A DNA stretch of 64,000 nucleotides from JBLNDJ01 sp050261515 (GTDB lineage: Bacteria > Acidobacteriota > Terriglobia > Bryobacterales > Bryobacteraceae): NCBI GenBank assembly GCA_050261515.1, contig JBLNDJ010000024.1, forward strand, positions 6,385 through 70,384, written 5' to 3'. Shown in pieces: positions 1 through 7,492 of the stretch; the stretch's first letter is position 1, and each line of letters opens with the position of its first letter. A program made the position numbers and the translations under genes. The notes below the pieces were generated by a model that ran no database searches, was not told the DNA's origin, and saw only the letters and a list, made by a program, of their open reading frames with translations.

Positions 1-80
1 ACCCGCTTTACGGCAAGGCTTTTCGCGCGTCGCTCGAACGGATGCTCGAGAAACAGCGCGTCCCGGCCGCCGGCGACTGA
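1..80 (+). CDS. C-terminal end of an unidentified protein (5' truncated by window edge)
   Basis: An open frame enters from the left edge (codons from position 3) and ends at the TGA at 78-80. The visible residues are PLYGKAFRASLERMLEKQR followed by VPAAGD. Its stop overlaps the ATG of the next gene (TGATG), so the two are probably co-transcribed and translationally coupled. Too little remains to name a family. The real evidence is the uninterrupted frame and the stop-start overlap. Confidence 0.5.
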   Translation, partial: PLYGKAFRASLERMLEKQRVPAAGD

Positions 81-1516
81 TGCGCCGCGCATTCTTCGCC
101 GCATTATTCGCGGCGCTCGCCGCCAGCCGCTTCTGCCACCTGCGCATCCTCTGGACCGAAGAGGACTTGCCGCTCGCCGCCGCTATCCAGATGCTTTTCG
201 GCAAGGCTCTCTACCGCGACGTGTGGTTCGACAAGCCGCCGCTGGTTCCGGCGGTCTATCTGCTCTGGGGCGCGCACACGGGCTGGCCACTGCGGCTCGC
301 CTGCGCGCTCTACGCATTGCTGGCCTGCTGGTTGATCTACCGTTTTGCGCGCGATCTGTGGGGCGAGCGCGAGGGCATGCTCGCCGCCGCCCTGCTCGGG
401 TTTTTTCTGATCTTCGGAATTCCGGCGGCGGTGATGCCGCTCGCCGCGGACTTGCTGATGCTCGCGCCGCACATCGCGGCGGTGTATCTCGCCTGGCGCG
501 GGCGCGCGCTGTGGAGCGGCGTGGCGGCCGGGGTGGCGTTTTTGTGCAACGCGAAGGCGGCGTTGGTGCTGGCCGCCTGCGCGGTGTTCGACCCGCGCGG
601 CATCCCATGGCTGCTCGCCGGCTTCGCGATTCCGAACGCGGCCGCGCTGGCGTGGTTTTTCGCCACGGGCGCGCTCCGGGATTACTACGAGCAGGTGTGG
701 TGGCTCGGCGGGCTCTACGCGAAGAACACGTTCGTCGCGCATCCGCTGCGCGAGGGCTTCCTGCGCACCGTGAACTGGATCGGGTTCCACGCCGCGCTGT
801 TTGTGGCGGCCGCGTGGTTCTGGCTGCGGGAACGCAAGCCCGAGCGGTGGCGCTTCGCTGTGTGGGCCGCGCTCTCGCTGGCATCGGTGGCGGCGGGATG
901 GCGGTTCTTCCCGCGCTATTACTTCGCGCTGCTGCCCGTCATGGTGCTAGCCGCCGCCCGCGGGCTCGCGCTGCTCGGCCGGCGCCGCGCCGTTCCGGTG
1001 CTGCTGTTGCTGCTCATCCCGATGGTGCGGTTCGGCCCGCGCTACGTCACGCTGGCGCGCGAGCTCGCGGCCGGGCGCGAGCACGAATGGCGCGACGTCG
1101 CGATGGACCGCGACAGCCGCGCCGCCGCGAAGCTGATCCTGGAGCGCGCGCGCCCCGGCGACACGCTGTTCGTCTGGGGCTACCGCCCTGACATTTTCGC
1201 CTACACGCGCATGCCTGCCGCCACGCGCTTTCTCGAATCGCAGCCATTGAGCGGTGTGTTCGCCGACCGGCACCTGTTCCAGTCCGAAGCCCTCGCGCCG
1301 GCGTGGACCGCAGGGAACCGCGCCGCGCTGCTCGCCTCGCGGCCCACGTTCGTCGTCGATGGCCTCGGCGCATTCAACCCCGCGCTCGGGATGGACGCTT
1401 ATCCCGAACTGCGTTCCTGGCTGGCGCGGTACTCTCCCGCGGCGCGCACGCCGTGGACCGCGATCTATCAATACAACGACGGCTCGCCCCGCGGACGCGT
1501 CTTCCAGCGCCGGTGA
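80..1516 (+). CDS. GT39/PMT-type integral membrane glycosyltransferase
   Basis: This 478-residue protein is almost entirely hydrophobic, with about ten predicted membrane segments and a soluble C-terminal tail from about residue 350. An acidic EED stretch (residues 27-29) follows the first membrane helix, and a DKPPL motif lies near residue 51; both are typical of the GT-C/ArnT-PMT superfamily, which transfers sugars from polyprenyl-phosphate donors on the outer face of the inner membrane. Donor and acceptor cannot be told from sequence. The ATG overlaps the preceding stop. The 3' end overlaps the convergent acyltransferase gene by 49 bp, which suits a role in lipid A or envelope glycan decoration, but that is inference. 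Confidence 0.75.
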   Translation: MRRAFFAALFAALAASRFCHLRILWTEEDLPLAAAIQMLFGKALYRDVWFDKPPLVPAVYLLWGAHTGWPLRLACALYALLACWLIYRFARDLWGEREGMLAAALLGFFLIFGIPAAVMPLAADLLMLAPHIAAVYLAWRGRALWSGVAAGVAFLCNAKAALVLAACAVFDPRGIPWLLAGFAIPNAAALAWFFATGALRDYYEQVWWLGGLYAKNTFVAHPLREGFLRTVNWIGFHAALFVAAAWFWLRERKPERWRFAVWAALSLASVAAGWRFFPRYYFALLPVMVLAAARGLALLGRRRAVPVLLLLLIPMVRFGPRYVTLARELAAGREHEWRDVAMDRDSRAAAKLILERARPGDTLFVWGYRPDIFAYTRMPAATRFLESQPLSGVFADRHLFQSEALAPAWTAGNRAALLASRPTFVVDGLGAFNPALGMDAYPELRSWLARYSPAARTPWTAIYQYNDGSPRGRVFQRR

Positions 1517-2367
1517 ATCCAGAGCCACTGGTCGGGGTATTCGCGGATGACCGATTCGAGCACGCCCTGGAGGCGCGCCGTGTCTTCGTCCACGCGGCCT
1601 GTGATTTCGACCGGCGGGTAGAAGCGCAGCACGTAGCGCCGCTCTTGTTCGGACCATAGCGCGAAACCCGGGATGACGGCCGCTCCAGTGCGCGCGGCGA
1701 TTTTCGCGAACCCGGTTCCGGCACAGGCAGGCACACCGAAGAAATCGACGAACACGCCCTGGTCGAGGCTCGAGTTCTGATCGATCAGGATGCCGACGGC
1801 CTCGTTGGCGTGGAGGGCTTTGACGAGCGTGCGGGCGAAGTCCTTCTTTTCGATAATGCGGTTGCCGGAGAGCGCGCGGCGGCGCTCGACAAGGCGATCG
1901 ATGGCTGGGTTGTCGAGCGGCCGGACGATGACGTGCATGGGCCCGGTAAGCAGGCCGTGTGCGAAGGCGCTGAGCTCCCAGTTGCCGAGGTGCGCGGTCG
2001 CAAACAGCACGCCGCGCCCGGCGGCCCGCGCGCGCTCGAAGTGCTCGAATCCCTCGTAGCGGATCCAGCCGGAGATGTTGGCCTTGCTGATTTGCGGGAA
2101 CTTCGCGAAGGCCACCAGCAGGCGCGCGATGGAACGGTAGACTCCGGCGGCGATCTCGTTGCGCCGGGCCGGCGATATTTCGGGCATCGCGAATTCGAGG
2201 TTGCGCAGGGCCACGCGGCGCAGGCGCGGCACGGCGCAATCGAGCAGGCCGACGTAGAAGCGCGCGAGCCGGTCGGCCGCGGGCCTGGGAAGCCACTCGA
2301 GCGACTTCAGCACGCACACGGCCGCGCCCCATTCAAGCGCGTTGCGAACACGGGAGCGTTGTTTCAA
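1468..2367 (-). CDS. Lysophospholipid acyltransferase of the LpxL/HtrB lipid A family
   Basis: The 299-residue product has the length of lipid A secondary acyltransferases. It shows the HLGNWE catalytic motif (His-X4-Glu) near residue 126, a conserved DQN near residue 197, and the C-terminal WIHRRWKTRP typical of LpxL-like enzymes. These add a second acyl chain from acyl-ACP to lipid A precursors at the inner membrane. The start is a TTG, with a TATCCT box six bases upstream that could give a leaderless message. It lies 25 bp downstream of mnmA on the same strand, so read-through from the desulfurase-mnmA pair is possible. Its 3' end overlaps the opposite-strand glycosyltransferase by 49 bp. 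Confidence 0.85.
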   Translation of the reverse strand: MKQRSRVRNALEWGAAVCVLKSLEWLPRPAADRLARFYVGLLDCAVPRLRRVALRNLEFAMPEISPARRNEIAAGVYRSIARLLVAFAKFPQISKANISGWIRYEGFEHFERARAAGRGVLFATAHLGNWELSAFAHGLLTGPMHVIVRPLDNPAIDRLVERRRALSGNRIIEKKDFARTLVKALHANEAVGILIDQNSSLDQGVFVDFFGVPACAGTGFAKIAARTGAAVIPGFALWSEQERRYVLRFYPPVEITGRVDEDTARLQGVLESVIREYPDQWLWIHRRWKTRPRGEPSLY

Positions 2368-2373
2368 ACGTCT

Positions 2374-2379
2374 AGGATA
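2374..2379 (-). promoter_or_regulatory. TATCCT -10-like box, possible leaderless promoter of the acyltransferase
   Basis: On the minus strand TATCCT ends six bases before the TTG start. That spacing would put transcription initiation at the start codon. No convincing -35 is visible. Confidence 0.3.
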
Positions 2380-2392
2380 ACCGCGCGATCGT

Positions 2393-3541
2393 TCAGGCGG
2401 GCTGAAAGCCCGGCGCGGGCCCGCGGCCTGCCCCGCCGATCCAGCCGCCGCCCAGGACCAGGTCTCCGTCGTAGAAGACGGCGGCCTGCCCCGGTGTCAC
2501 GGCGCGCTGCGGCTGGTCGAATTCCACACGGACGCTCGCGCCGCCGCCCGGGAAGATCGTCGCCTCGGCCGCAGTGTGCTTGTTGCGGATCTTGACTTGC
2601 GCGCGCACGGGCGCGGCGAGCGCGGCCCAGGCGATCCAGTTGACGGATTCGACCGTCATCTCCGCGCGCAGCAGGTCCTCATTGCGGCCGACGACCACGC
2701 GCTGCGAGGCCGGGTCGGTCGAGATCACGTAGAGCGGCTCGCCGGCGGCGATGTTCAGCCCGCGTCGCTGCCCGACCGTGTAGCGGTGCACGCCTTCGTG
2801 CGCGCCGAGCCTGCGGCCGTCGGAGGTTACGATGTCGCCGCGCGTGTGGGCCCGCTCGGCGCCCTGCTCGCGGAAATACGCGTCGATAAACTGCGCGTAG
2901 TCGCCGTTCGGGACGAAGCAGATCTCCTGGCTGTCGCCCTTTTCGGCGACCGCGAGACCCATCTCGCGCGCGAGTTCGCGCACCTGCGTTTTGCGGTAGC
3001 CGCCGAGCGGGAAGAGCGTGCGGGAGAGCTGCTCCTGGGTCAGGCCCCAGAGGAAATACGTCTGGTCGCGCGTTTCGTCCACCGCGCGCAGAAGCTGGTA
3101 GCGGCCGGTCGCTTCGTCGCGGCGGATGCGCGCGTAGTGGCCGGTCGCGATCTTTTCGGCCCCGAGCGAGGCCGCCATGTCCAGGAATCGATCGAACTTG
3201 ACGAAGTTGTTGCAGAGCGTGCAGGGGACCGGCGTGCGCCCGGCGAGGTACTCGTCAATAAAGGGCCGCACCACCTCGCGCTCGAACCGCTCCTCGAAGT
3301 TGACGACGTAGTAAGGGATGCCGAGCCGCTCGGCCACCCGCCGCGCGTCGTAGACGTCGTCGAGCGAGCAGCAGCGGCCGGTGGTGGCGCCGCCCGCGGA
3401 AAGCTCGGGCAGCCGCCGCTGGTTCCAGAGCTGCATCGTGAGCCCGACCACCGGCACGCCCTCGCGCTGGAGCAGGCCCGCGACCGCCGAGCTGTCCACG
3501 CCGCCGCTCATCGCAACGGCAACGAGCCCGTTCTCAGCCAT
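2393..3541 (-). CDS. mnmA: tRNA-specific 2-thiouridylase MnmA
   Basis: MnmA installs the 2-thio group on U34 of Lys, Glu and Gln tRNAs, using ATP and a persulfide. The 382-residue protein has the PP-loop SGGVDSS (residues 12-18), the first catalytic cysteine in PVPCTLCN (Cys107) and the second in SQEICFV (Cys208), followed by the central and beta-barrel domains. The open frame runs further upstream, but the ATG at 3541 gives the canonical N-terminus just before the PP-loop and overlaps the upstream desulfurase stop by 8 bp. The pairing with its own cysteine desulfurase resembles the yrvO-mnmA pair of Bacillus, suggesting a dedicated sulfur donor. Confidence 0.95.
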   Translation of the reverse strand: MAENGLVAVAMSGGVDSSAVAGLLQREGVPVVGLTMQLWNQRRLPELSAGGATTGRCCSLDDVYDARRVAERLGIPYYVVNFEERFEREVVRPFIDEYLAGRTPVPCTLCNNFVKFDRFLDMAASLGAEKIATGHYARIRRDEATGRYQLLRAVDETRDQTYFLWGLTQEQLSRTLFPLGGYRKTQVRELAREMGLAVAEKGDSQEICFVPNGDYAQFIDAYFREQGAERAHTRGDIVTSDGRRLGAHEGVHRYTVGQRRGLNIAAGEPLYVISTDPASQRVVVGRNEDLLRAEMTVESVNWIAWAALAAPVRAQVKIRNKHTAAEATIFPGGGASVRVEFDQPQRAVTPGQAAVFYDGDLVLGGGWIGGAGRGPAPGFQPA

Positions 3542-4694
3542 GTACCACCGGCGACACGCGGCGCAGTTGCGCGACCGTTTCGGCGACGGCCTCGATGAGC
3601 GCGTCCACCTGCGCGGCATCGTTCAAGCGGCCGAGTGAGAAGCGGATGGAGGCGCGCGCGCGATCCGGACTCAGTCCGATCGCGGTCAGGACATGCGAGG
3701 GCTCGACGGCGCCGCTCGAGCAGGCCGCGCCGCTCGACACCGCGAATCCGCGAAGGTCGAGCGCGATCACGAGCGCCTCGCCCGCGATGCCGTCGAAGCG
3801 GATGTTGGTCGTGTTCGGCGTGCGCGGCGCGCCCGCGCCGTTCACCGCCGCGCCCGGAACGCGGTCGAGAATTCCGGCTTCCAGGCGATCGCGCAGCGCA
3901 CCGACGCGCTCCGATTCCTGGACGAAGTTGTCGCTGATCCACTGCGCCGCGCGGCCGAGCGCCACCGCGCCGGGAACGTTCTCGGTGCCGGGCCGCCGGT
4001 CGCGCTCGTGGTGCCCGCCGAACTGCACCGGGCGCAGGAGCGTCGCGGGCCGCACATAGAGCGCCCCCTCGCCCTTGGGCGCGTACACCTTGTGGCCGCT
4101 CACCGAGTAGAGATCCACGCCGAGCGCCGCGACATCGACCGGAATCTTTCCCAGCGCCTGCACGCCGTCGGAGTGAAACACGACGCCCGCCTCGCGCGCG
4201 ATGCGCGAAATTTCGGCGATCGGCTGCACGGTGCCGAGCTCGTTGTTGGCGTGCATGACCGAGATCAGGACCGTTTCGGGCCGCAGCGCGCGGCGCACGT
4301 CGTCCGGATCGACGACGCCGGCCCCGCTCACAGGCACGCGCGTGACGGCGACGCCTTCGCGCTCGAGTTCGCCGCAGGAACCCAGTACCGCCGGGTGCTC
4401 GATCGCGGACGTAATCACGTGCCTGCGCTCGCCGGGCGCGTTGCGCACCACGCCGAAGACGGCGAGATTATCCGCCTCGGTGCCGCCGCTCAGGAAGACG
4501 ATCTCGCGCGGGTCCGCGTTGAGCAGCGCGGCCAGGCGCCGGCGCGCGTTCTCGAACTCGCGCTTCGCCTGCTGGCCGTAATGATGGATACTGGAGGCGT
4601 TGCCGAAGTCTTCGCGCAGCACCGCGAGCATCGCCTCGAGCACCTCGGGGGCGACGGGCGTGGTGGCGTTGTGATCGAAGTAGTAGCGGGTCAT
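3534..4694 (-). CDS. Cysteine desulfurase (IscS/NifS-like, probable sulfur donor to MnmA)
   Basis: This PLP enzyme of 386 residues converts cysteine to alanine and an enzyme-bound persulfide. Visible landmarks are DHNATTP at residues 7-13, the PLP lysine in SGHK (Lys202) and the mobile catalytic loop SSGAACSSG with Cys325, characteristic of group I IscS/NifS enzymes. The ATG at 4694 gives the standard MTRYYFDHN start; the frame continues upstream without family resemblance. It overlaps mnmA, so tRNA thiolation is the likely main role, distinct from the group II SufS at 47161. A TACAAT box lies 22 bp upstream of the start. The divergent SAM hydrolase gene begins 31 bp away. Confidence 0.93.
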   Translation of the reverse strand: MTRYYFDHNATTPVAPEVLEAMLAVLREDFGNASSIHHYGQQAKREFENARRRLAALLNADPREIVFLSGGTEADNLAVFGVVRNAPGERRHVITSAIEHPAVLGSCGELEREGVAVTRVPVSGAGVVDPDDVRRALRPETVLISVMHANNELGTVQPIAEISRIAREAGVVFHSDGVQALGKIPVDVAALGVDLYSVSGHKVYAPKGEGALYVRPATLLRPVQFGGHHERDRRPGTENVPGAVALGRAAQWISDNFVQESERVGALRDRLEAGILDRVPGAAVNGAGAPRTPNTTNIRFDGIAGEALVIALDLRGFAVSSGAACSSGAVEPSHVLTAIGLSPDRARASIRFSLGRLNDAAQVDALIEAVAETVAQLRRVSPVVHG

Positions 4695-4725
4695 CGCTTC
4701 GGCAGGACCTCTTTTCATTGTATTC

Positions 4726-5514
4726 ATGGCTCGACGAATCGTCACCCTCACCACGGATTTCGGGCTTTCGGACCATTTCACCGGGGTCATGAAAGGCGTG
4801 ATCCTGTCGATCGCGCCGGCCGCGGAAATCGTCGATATCACGCACCAGGCCGAAGCGTTCGATATCTCCGGCGGCGCCTTCGCGATCGGCGCTGCGTACC
4901 GGTATTTCCCAAAAAAGACGGTGCACGTGGTGGTGATCGATCCAGGGGTCGGGACTTCGCGGCGGGCGCTGGTAGCCGAGGCCGCGGGCCAGTTCTTTGT
5001 CGCGCCCGACAACGGCGTGCTTTCGATGATCTACGCGCGCGAGAAGCACAAGGTGCGGGCGATCGTGAAGGATGAGTATTTCAGGAAGCCTGTCAGCCGC
5101 ACGTTCCACGGCCGCGACATTTTCGCGCCCGTGGCGGCGCACCTGGCCAGGGGCGTCCCGGCGGCGCGCTTCGGCAAGCTGATCGATAACTACCTGAAGC
5201 TGCCGCTGGGCCGGCCGGTCCGGACAGGCAAGCGCTTCTGGCAGGGCACGGTTCTGAAAGTGGACCATTTCGGCAACCTGATCACGAACTTCCACATCGA
5301 CGAATTTCCGGCCCTCGCGACGCGGCCGTTCCAGTTGACGTGCGGGCAGGCGGCGCTCACGGAGCTGGTGGAGACGTTCGCGCAGGGCGCGCCGGGCGAG
5401 CCGGTCTTGGTCGTGGGCAGCTCGGGGTATGTCGAAATCGCGGCGAACCGGGCCTCGGCGGCGAAGGCGCTGGCCTGCGGGGCGGGCTCGCCGGTCGATC
5501 TGATCCTCTGGTAA
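4726..5514 (+). CDS. SAM hydroxide adenosyltransferase (DUF62 family)
   Basis: The 262-residue product matches the DUF62/SAM hydrolase family, which splits S-adenosylmethionine into adenosine and methionine using a water-derived hydroxide. It has TTDFG near residue 9, the Asp/Arg/His-type motifs DPGVGTSRR near residue 75 and FHGRDIFAP near residue 127, and the C-terminal beta-barrel with DHFGNLITN. Length and domain order are normal. It is transcribed divergently from the cysteine desulfurase with 31 bp between starts. The biological purpose of this family is still unclear. A short GC-rich intergenic region separates it from the kinase gene. Confidence 0.9.
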   Translation: MARRIVTLTTDFGLSDHFTGVMKGVILSIAPAAEIVDITHQAEAFDISGGAFAIGAAYRYFPKKTVHVVVIDPGVGTSRRALVAEAAGQFFVAPDNGVLSMIYAREKHKVRAIVKDEYFRKPVSRTFHGRDIFAPVAAHLARGVPAARFGKLIDNYLKLPLGRPVRTGKRFWQGTVLKVDHFGNLITNFHIDEFPALATRPFQLTCGQAALTELVETFAQGAPGEPVLVVGSSGYVEIAANRASAAKALACGAGSPVDLILW

Positions 5515-5578
5515 CCCCTTTAAATCCCCGCCCCCTCCTGCCGATGAGCATATATGGCGGCGCACTCCGCCAAATGCC

Positions 5579-6211
5579 ATGGGCGATCAAAACCAATCCG
5601 GAGGAGAGCTCGAGCGGTGCCGCGCGGCGTTGCGGGAGCTTCACCACTCGGTGAAGAACCACCTGCAAGTGATTTCGAGCCTGCTCGATCTCGAAGCGAT
5701 GCGGAGAGAGCATCCCGAGGCTCTAGCGGCGCTCGAGCGCAGCCAGCAGCGCATTCGCGCGATCGCTCTCCTGCACCAGCACCTGGATCGCGAGGCGGAT
5801 CCGCCGGGCGTCGCGCTCGGCGAGTACGTCGCCGGCCTGGCCGCGGCCGTGCTGCGGGGCCAAGAACGGATCCGGCTCTCGCTCGATATCGAGCCGGTGA
5901 CGCTTTCGCTCAAGCAGGCTGCGCCGTGCGGCCTGCTCATCAACGAGCTGTTGGACAACTGCGTGAAGCACGCCTTCGCGGGCGGCCGGCGGGGAGAAGT
6001 TGCGATCCGGGGCCGCCTGCTTCCGGAAAACACGCTCGAACTCGACGTCCGCGACACGGGCGTAGGGTTGCCCGCGCAGGTGGATCCGCGAACGGCGGAG
6101 ACGCTCGGCCTGCACCTGGTGAGCGTGCTGGCCCGGCAGCTTCGCGGCTCGCTCGAAGTCTTCCGCGAGGGCGGCGCCGGGTTTCGCATTGCCTTCCTCC
6201 AGGAGGCCTAA
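5579..6211 (+). CDS. HisKA_2-type histidine kinase without sensor domain
   Basis: This short kinase (210 residues) starts almost directly with the HisKA_2 dimerisation helix: LHHSVKNHLQVISSLLDLE, where His23 is the likely phosphoacceptor. The ATPase domain follows, with N-box LINELLDNCVKHAF and G1 box DVRDTGVGLP. There is no transmembrane segment or PAS/GAF domain, so it is cytoplasmic and must receive its signal from a partner. Its stop overlaps the next ATG (TAATG) and the downstream gene encodes a response regulator, so they form a cognate pair. No clear Shine-Dalgarno precedes the ATG; a GGCGG/CCGCC hairpin sits at 5556-5571. Confidence 0.88.
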   Translation: MGDQNQSGGELERCRAALRELHHSVKNHLQVISSLLDLEAMRREHPEALAALERSQQRIRAIALLHQHLDREADPPGVALGEYVAGLAAAVLRGQERIRLSLDIEPVTLSLKQAAPCGLLINELLDNCVKHAFAGGRRGEVAIRGRLLPENTLELDVRDTGVGLPAQVDPRTAETLGLHLVSVLARQLRGSLEVFREGGAGFRIAFLQEA

Positions 6212-7425
6212 TGAGCCAAAAGCAGATTCTGGTGGTCGAGGACGAGCAGGTCACGGCGATGGCGATTGCCTCGGCGCTGCGTGACTTCGGGCACGAGGTG
6301 CAGCTCGCGGCCGAAGGCGGCGAGGCGCTCCGGAAGGCGGAGAGCGCGCCGTTCGATCTGGCGCTGCTCGACATACAGCTTCAGGGCGGCGTGGACGGCA
6401 TCGAGGTGGCCACGCAGATCCGCGAGCGGCACGGCATTCCCTGCGTGTACCTGACGGCCTACGCCGACGAACAGACCTTCCGCCGCGCGCGCACCGCTCA
6501 TCCGCTGGGGTATCTGCAAAAGCCGTTCCAGAAGGACGAGTTGCGCAACACCATCGAGATCGCGCTCGAGCACGGCAAGCGCGACATCGAACGGGATTCG
6601 ACCGCCGGGCTGATGCAATCCGTGCTCGACGGGCGGCGGTCGGCGGTGATCATCGCGGACGCCGAGCGCCGGGTCCGGTTCATGAACCGTACGGCGGAGT
6701 CGCTGACCGGCTGCCAGCGCGATACGGCCGCGGGCAAGCCGGTCGGCGAAGTGCTGAAGCTCGACGGCGGCGCGGAGCTGCTGGAAAACCTGATAGGCCG
6801 GGCGCAGGGTTCGCGCGATCAGGGAATCCCGGCGGTCGAGGCGGTGCTCGCGGGCGGAAAGGCGCCGGTCGAGATCCGCACCGCGGTCGTTATCGACGAA
6901 AGCGGCAAGGACCGCGGCATTTACATTCTGTTCGACGAGAAAGGCGCGGACGCCCCGGCGGAGGCGGTATTGCGCCCGCCGGGCTCCGGGGACCTCGTAT
7001 TGCGCCCGCCGGGCTCCGGGGACCTCGAGGCCGCCGTCCAGCGCGGCGCGCACAAGTACGTGGCGTGCTACACGCTCGAGCGCCTGCAACTCATCAAGAG
7101 CCGCTTCGGGCACAAGCTCGCGCAGGACCTGCTCGAGTTCTACAGCCTGCACATCGCGCAGTCGCTGCTGCCGAGCGAGCAGGTGGTGTTCTGGGGAGAC
7201 TCGTCGTTCCTGGTGCTGCTCGACCGCGCGCAGGAATCGGCCGAAAACATCCGGCGGACGCTGGCCGCCTCGGTCTCGTCGCGGCTGAGCTACTACGCCG
7301 AATACGGCACGCGCACGGCGCTTCTGACGGTGTCCGGCCGCTGGAAGATCTTCCAGTTGAACAAGGACGAGCCGCTTGAGAACCTGACCGCTGAGATCAA
7401 GGAATTCGTCACGGCCACGCCGTAA
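6211..7425 (+). CDS. Response regulator: REC, PAS and degenerate GGDEF-like output domain
   Basis: The 404-residue protein begins with a complete receiver domain (residues 1-120): acidic pocket E10/D11, phosphoacceptor Asp54, Thr82 and Lys104. A PAS-like domain follows (about 130-240). A linker contains an exact ten-residue duplication (253-272). The C-terminal 130 residues include FWGDSSFLVLLDRA where a diguanylate cyclase would have GG(D/E)EF. I infer a GGDEF fold that has lost catalysis; another unknown output domain is possible. AGGAGG at 6201-6206 precedes the ATG. No DNA-binding domain is present, so output is probably by protein interaction or ligand sensing. Coupled to the HisKA_2 kinase upstream. 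Confidence 0.8.
   Translation: MSQKQILVVEDEQVTAMAIASALRDFGHEVQLAAEGGEALRKAESAPFDLALLDIQLQGGVDGIEVATQIRERHGIPCVYLTAYADEQTFRRARTAHPLGYLQKPFQKDELRNTIEIALEHGKRDIERDSTAGLMQSVLDGRRSAVIIADAERRVRFMNRTAESLTGCQRDTAAGKPVGEVLKLDGGAELLENLIGRAQGSRDQGIPAVEAVLAGGKAPVEIRTAVVIDESGKDRGIYILFDEKGADAPAEAVLRPPGSGDLVLRPPGSGDLEAAVQRGAHKYVACYTLERLQLIKSRFGHKLAQDLLEFYSLHIAQSLLPSEQVVFWGDSSFLVLLDRAQESAENIRRTLAASVSSRLSYYAEYGTRTALLTVSGRWKIFQLNKDEPLENLTAEIKEFVTATP
6967..7026 (+). repeat. Exact 30-bp tandem duplication inside the response regulator gene
   Basis: Bases 6967-6996 are repeated without any mismatch at 6997-7026. The unit encodes VLRPPGSGDL twice, in frame, in the linker between the PAS-like and C-terminal domains. 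Perfect identity, including third codon positions, indicates a recent duplication or slippage event. Confidence 0.97.
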
Positions 7426-7492
7426 TCTGCTACGATTACTTACAAACATCCGGCGCGCGGGAAGAGGGGGAGGCGCACCTGATACAACGCAC

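Noticed and set aside
104..2332. Long antisense and out-of-frame open frames over the first two genes
   Set aside because: They are Arg/Ala/Pro-rich, lack any family motif, and are what GC-rich codon usage produces opposite real genes. The frames kept have clear motifs and coherent starts.
3542..3619. N-terminal extension of MnmA to 3619
   Set aside because: The extra residues are Arg-rich with no family resemblance; the ATG at 3541 gives the canonical start before the PP-loop.
4695..5012. N-terminal extension of the cysteine desulfurase to 5012
   Set aside because: It would overlap the divergent SAM hydrolase gene by nearly 290 bases; the family N-terminus begins at 4694.
7426..7492. Possible SAM or other riboswitch before the methionine synthase/MTHFR gene
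   Set aside because: The 67-base leader is too short and has no recognisable aptamer stems.
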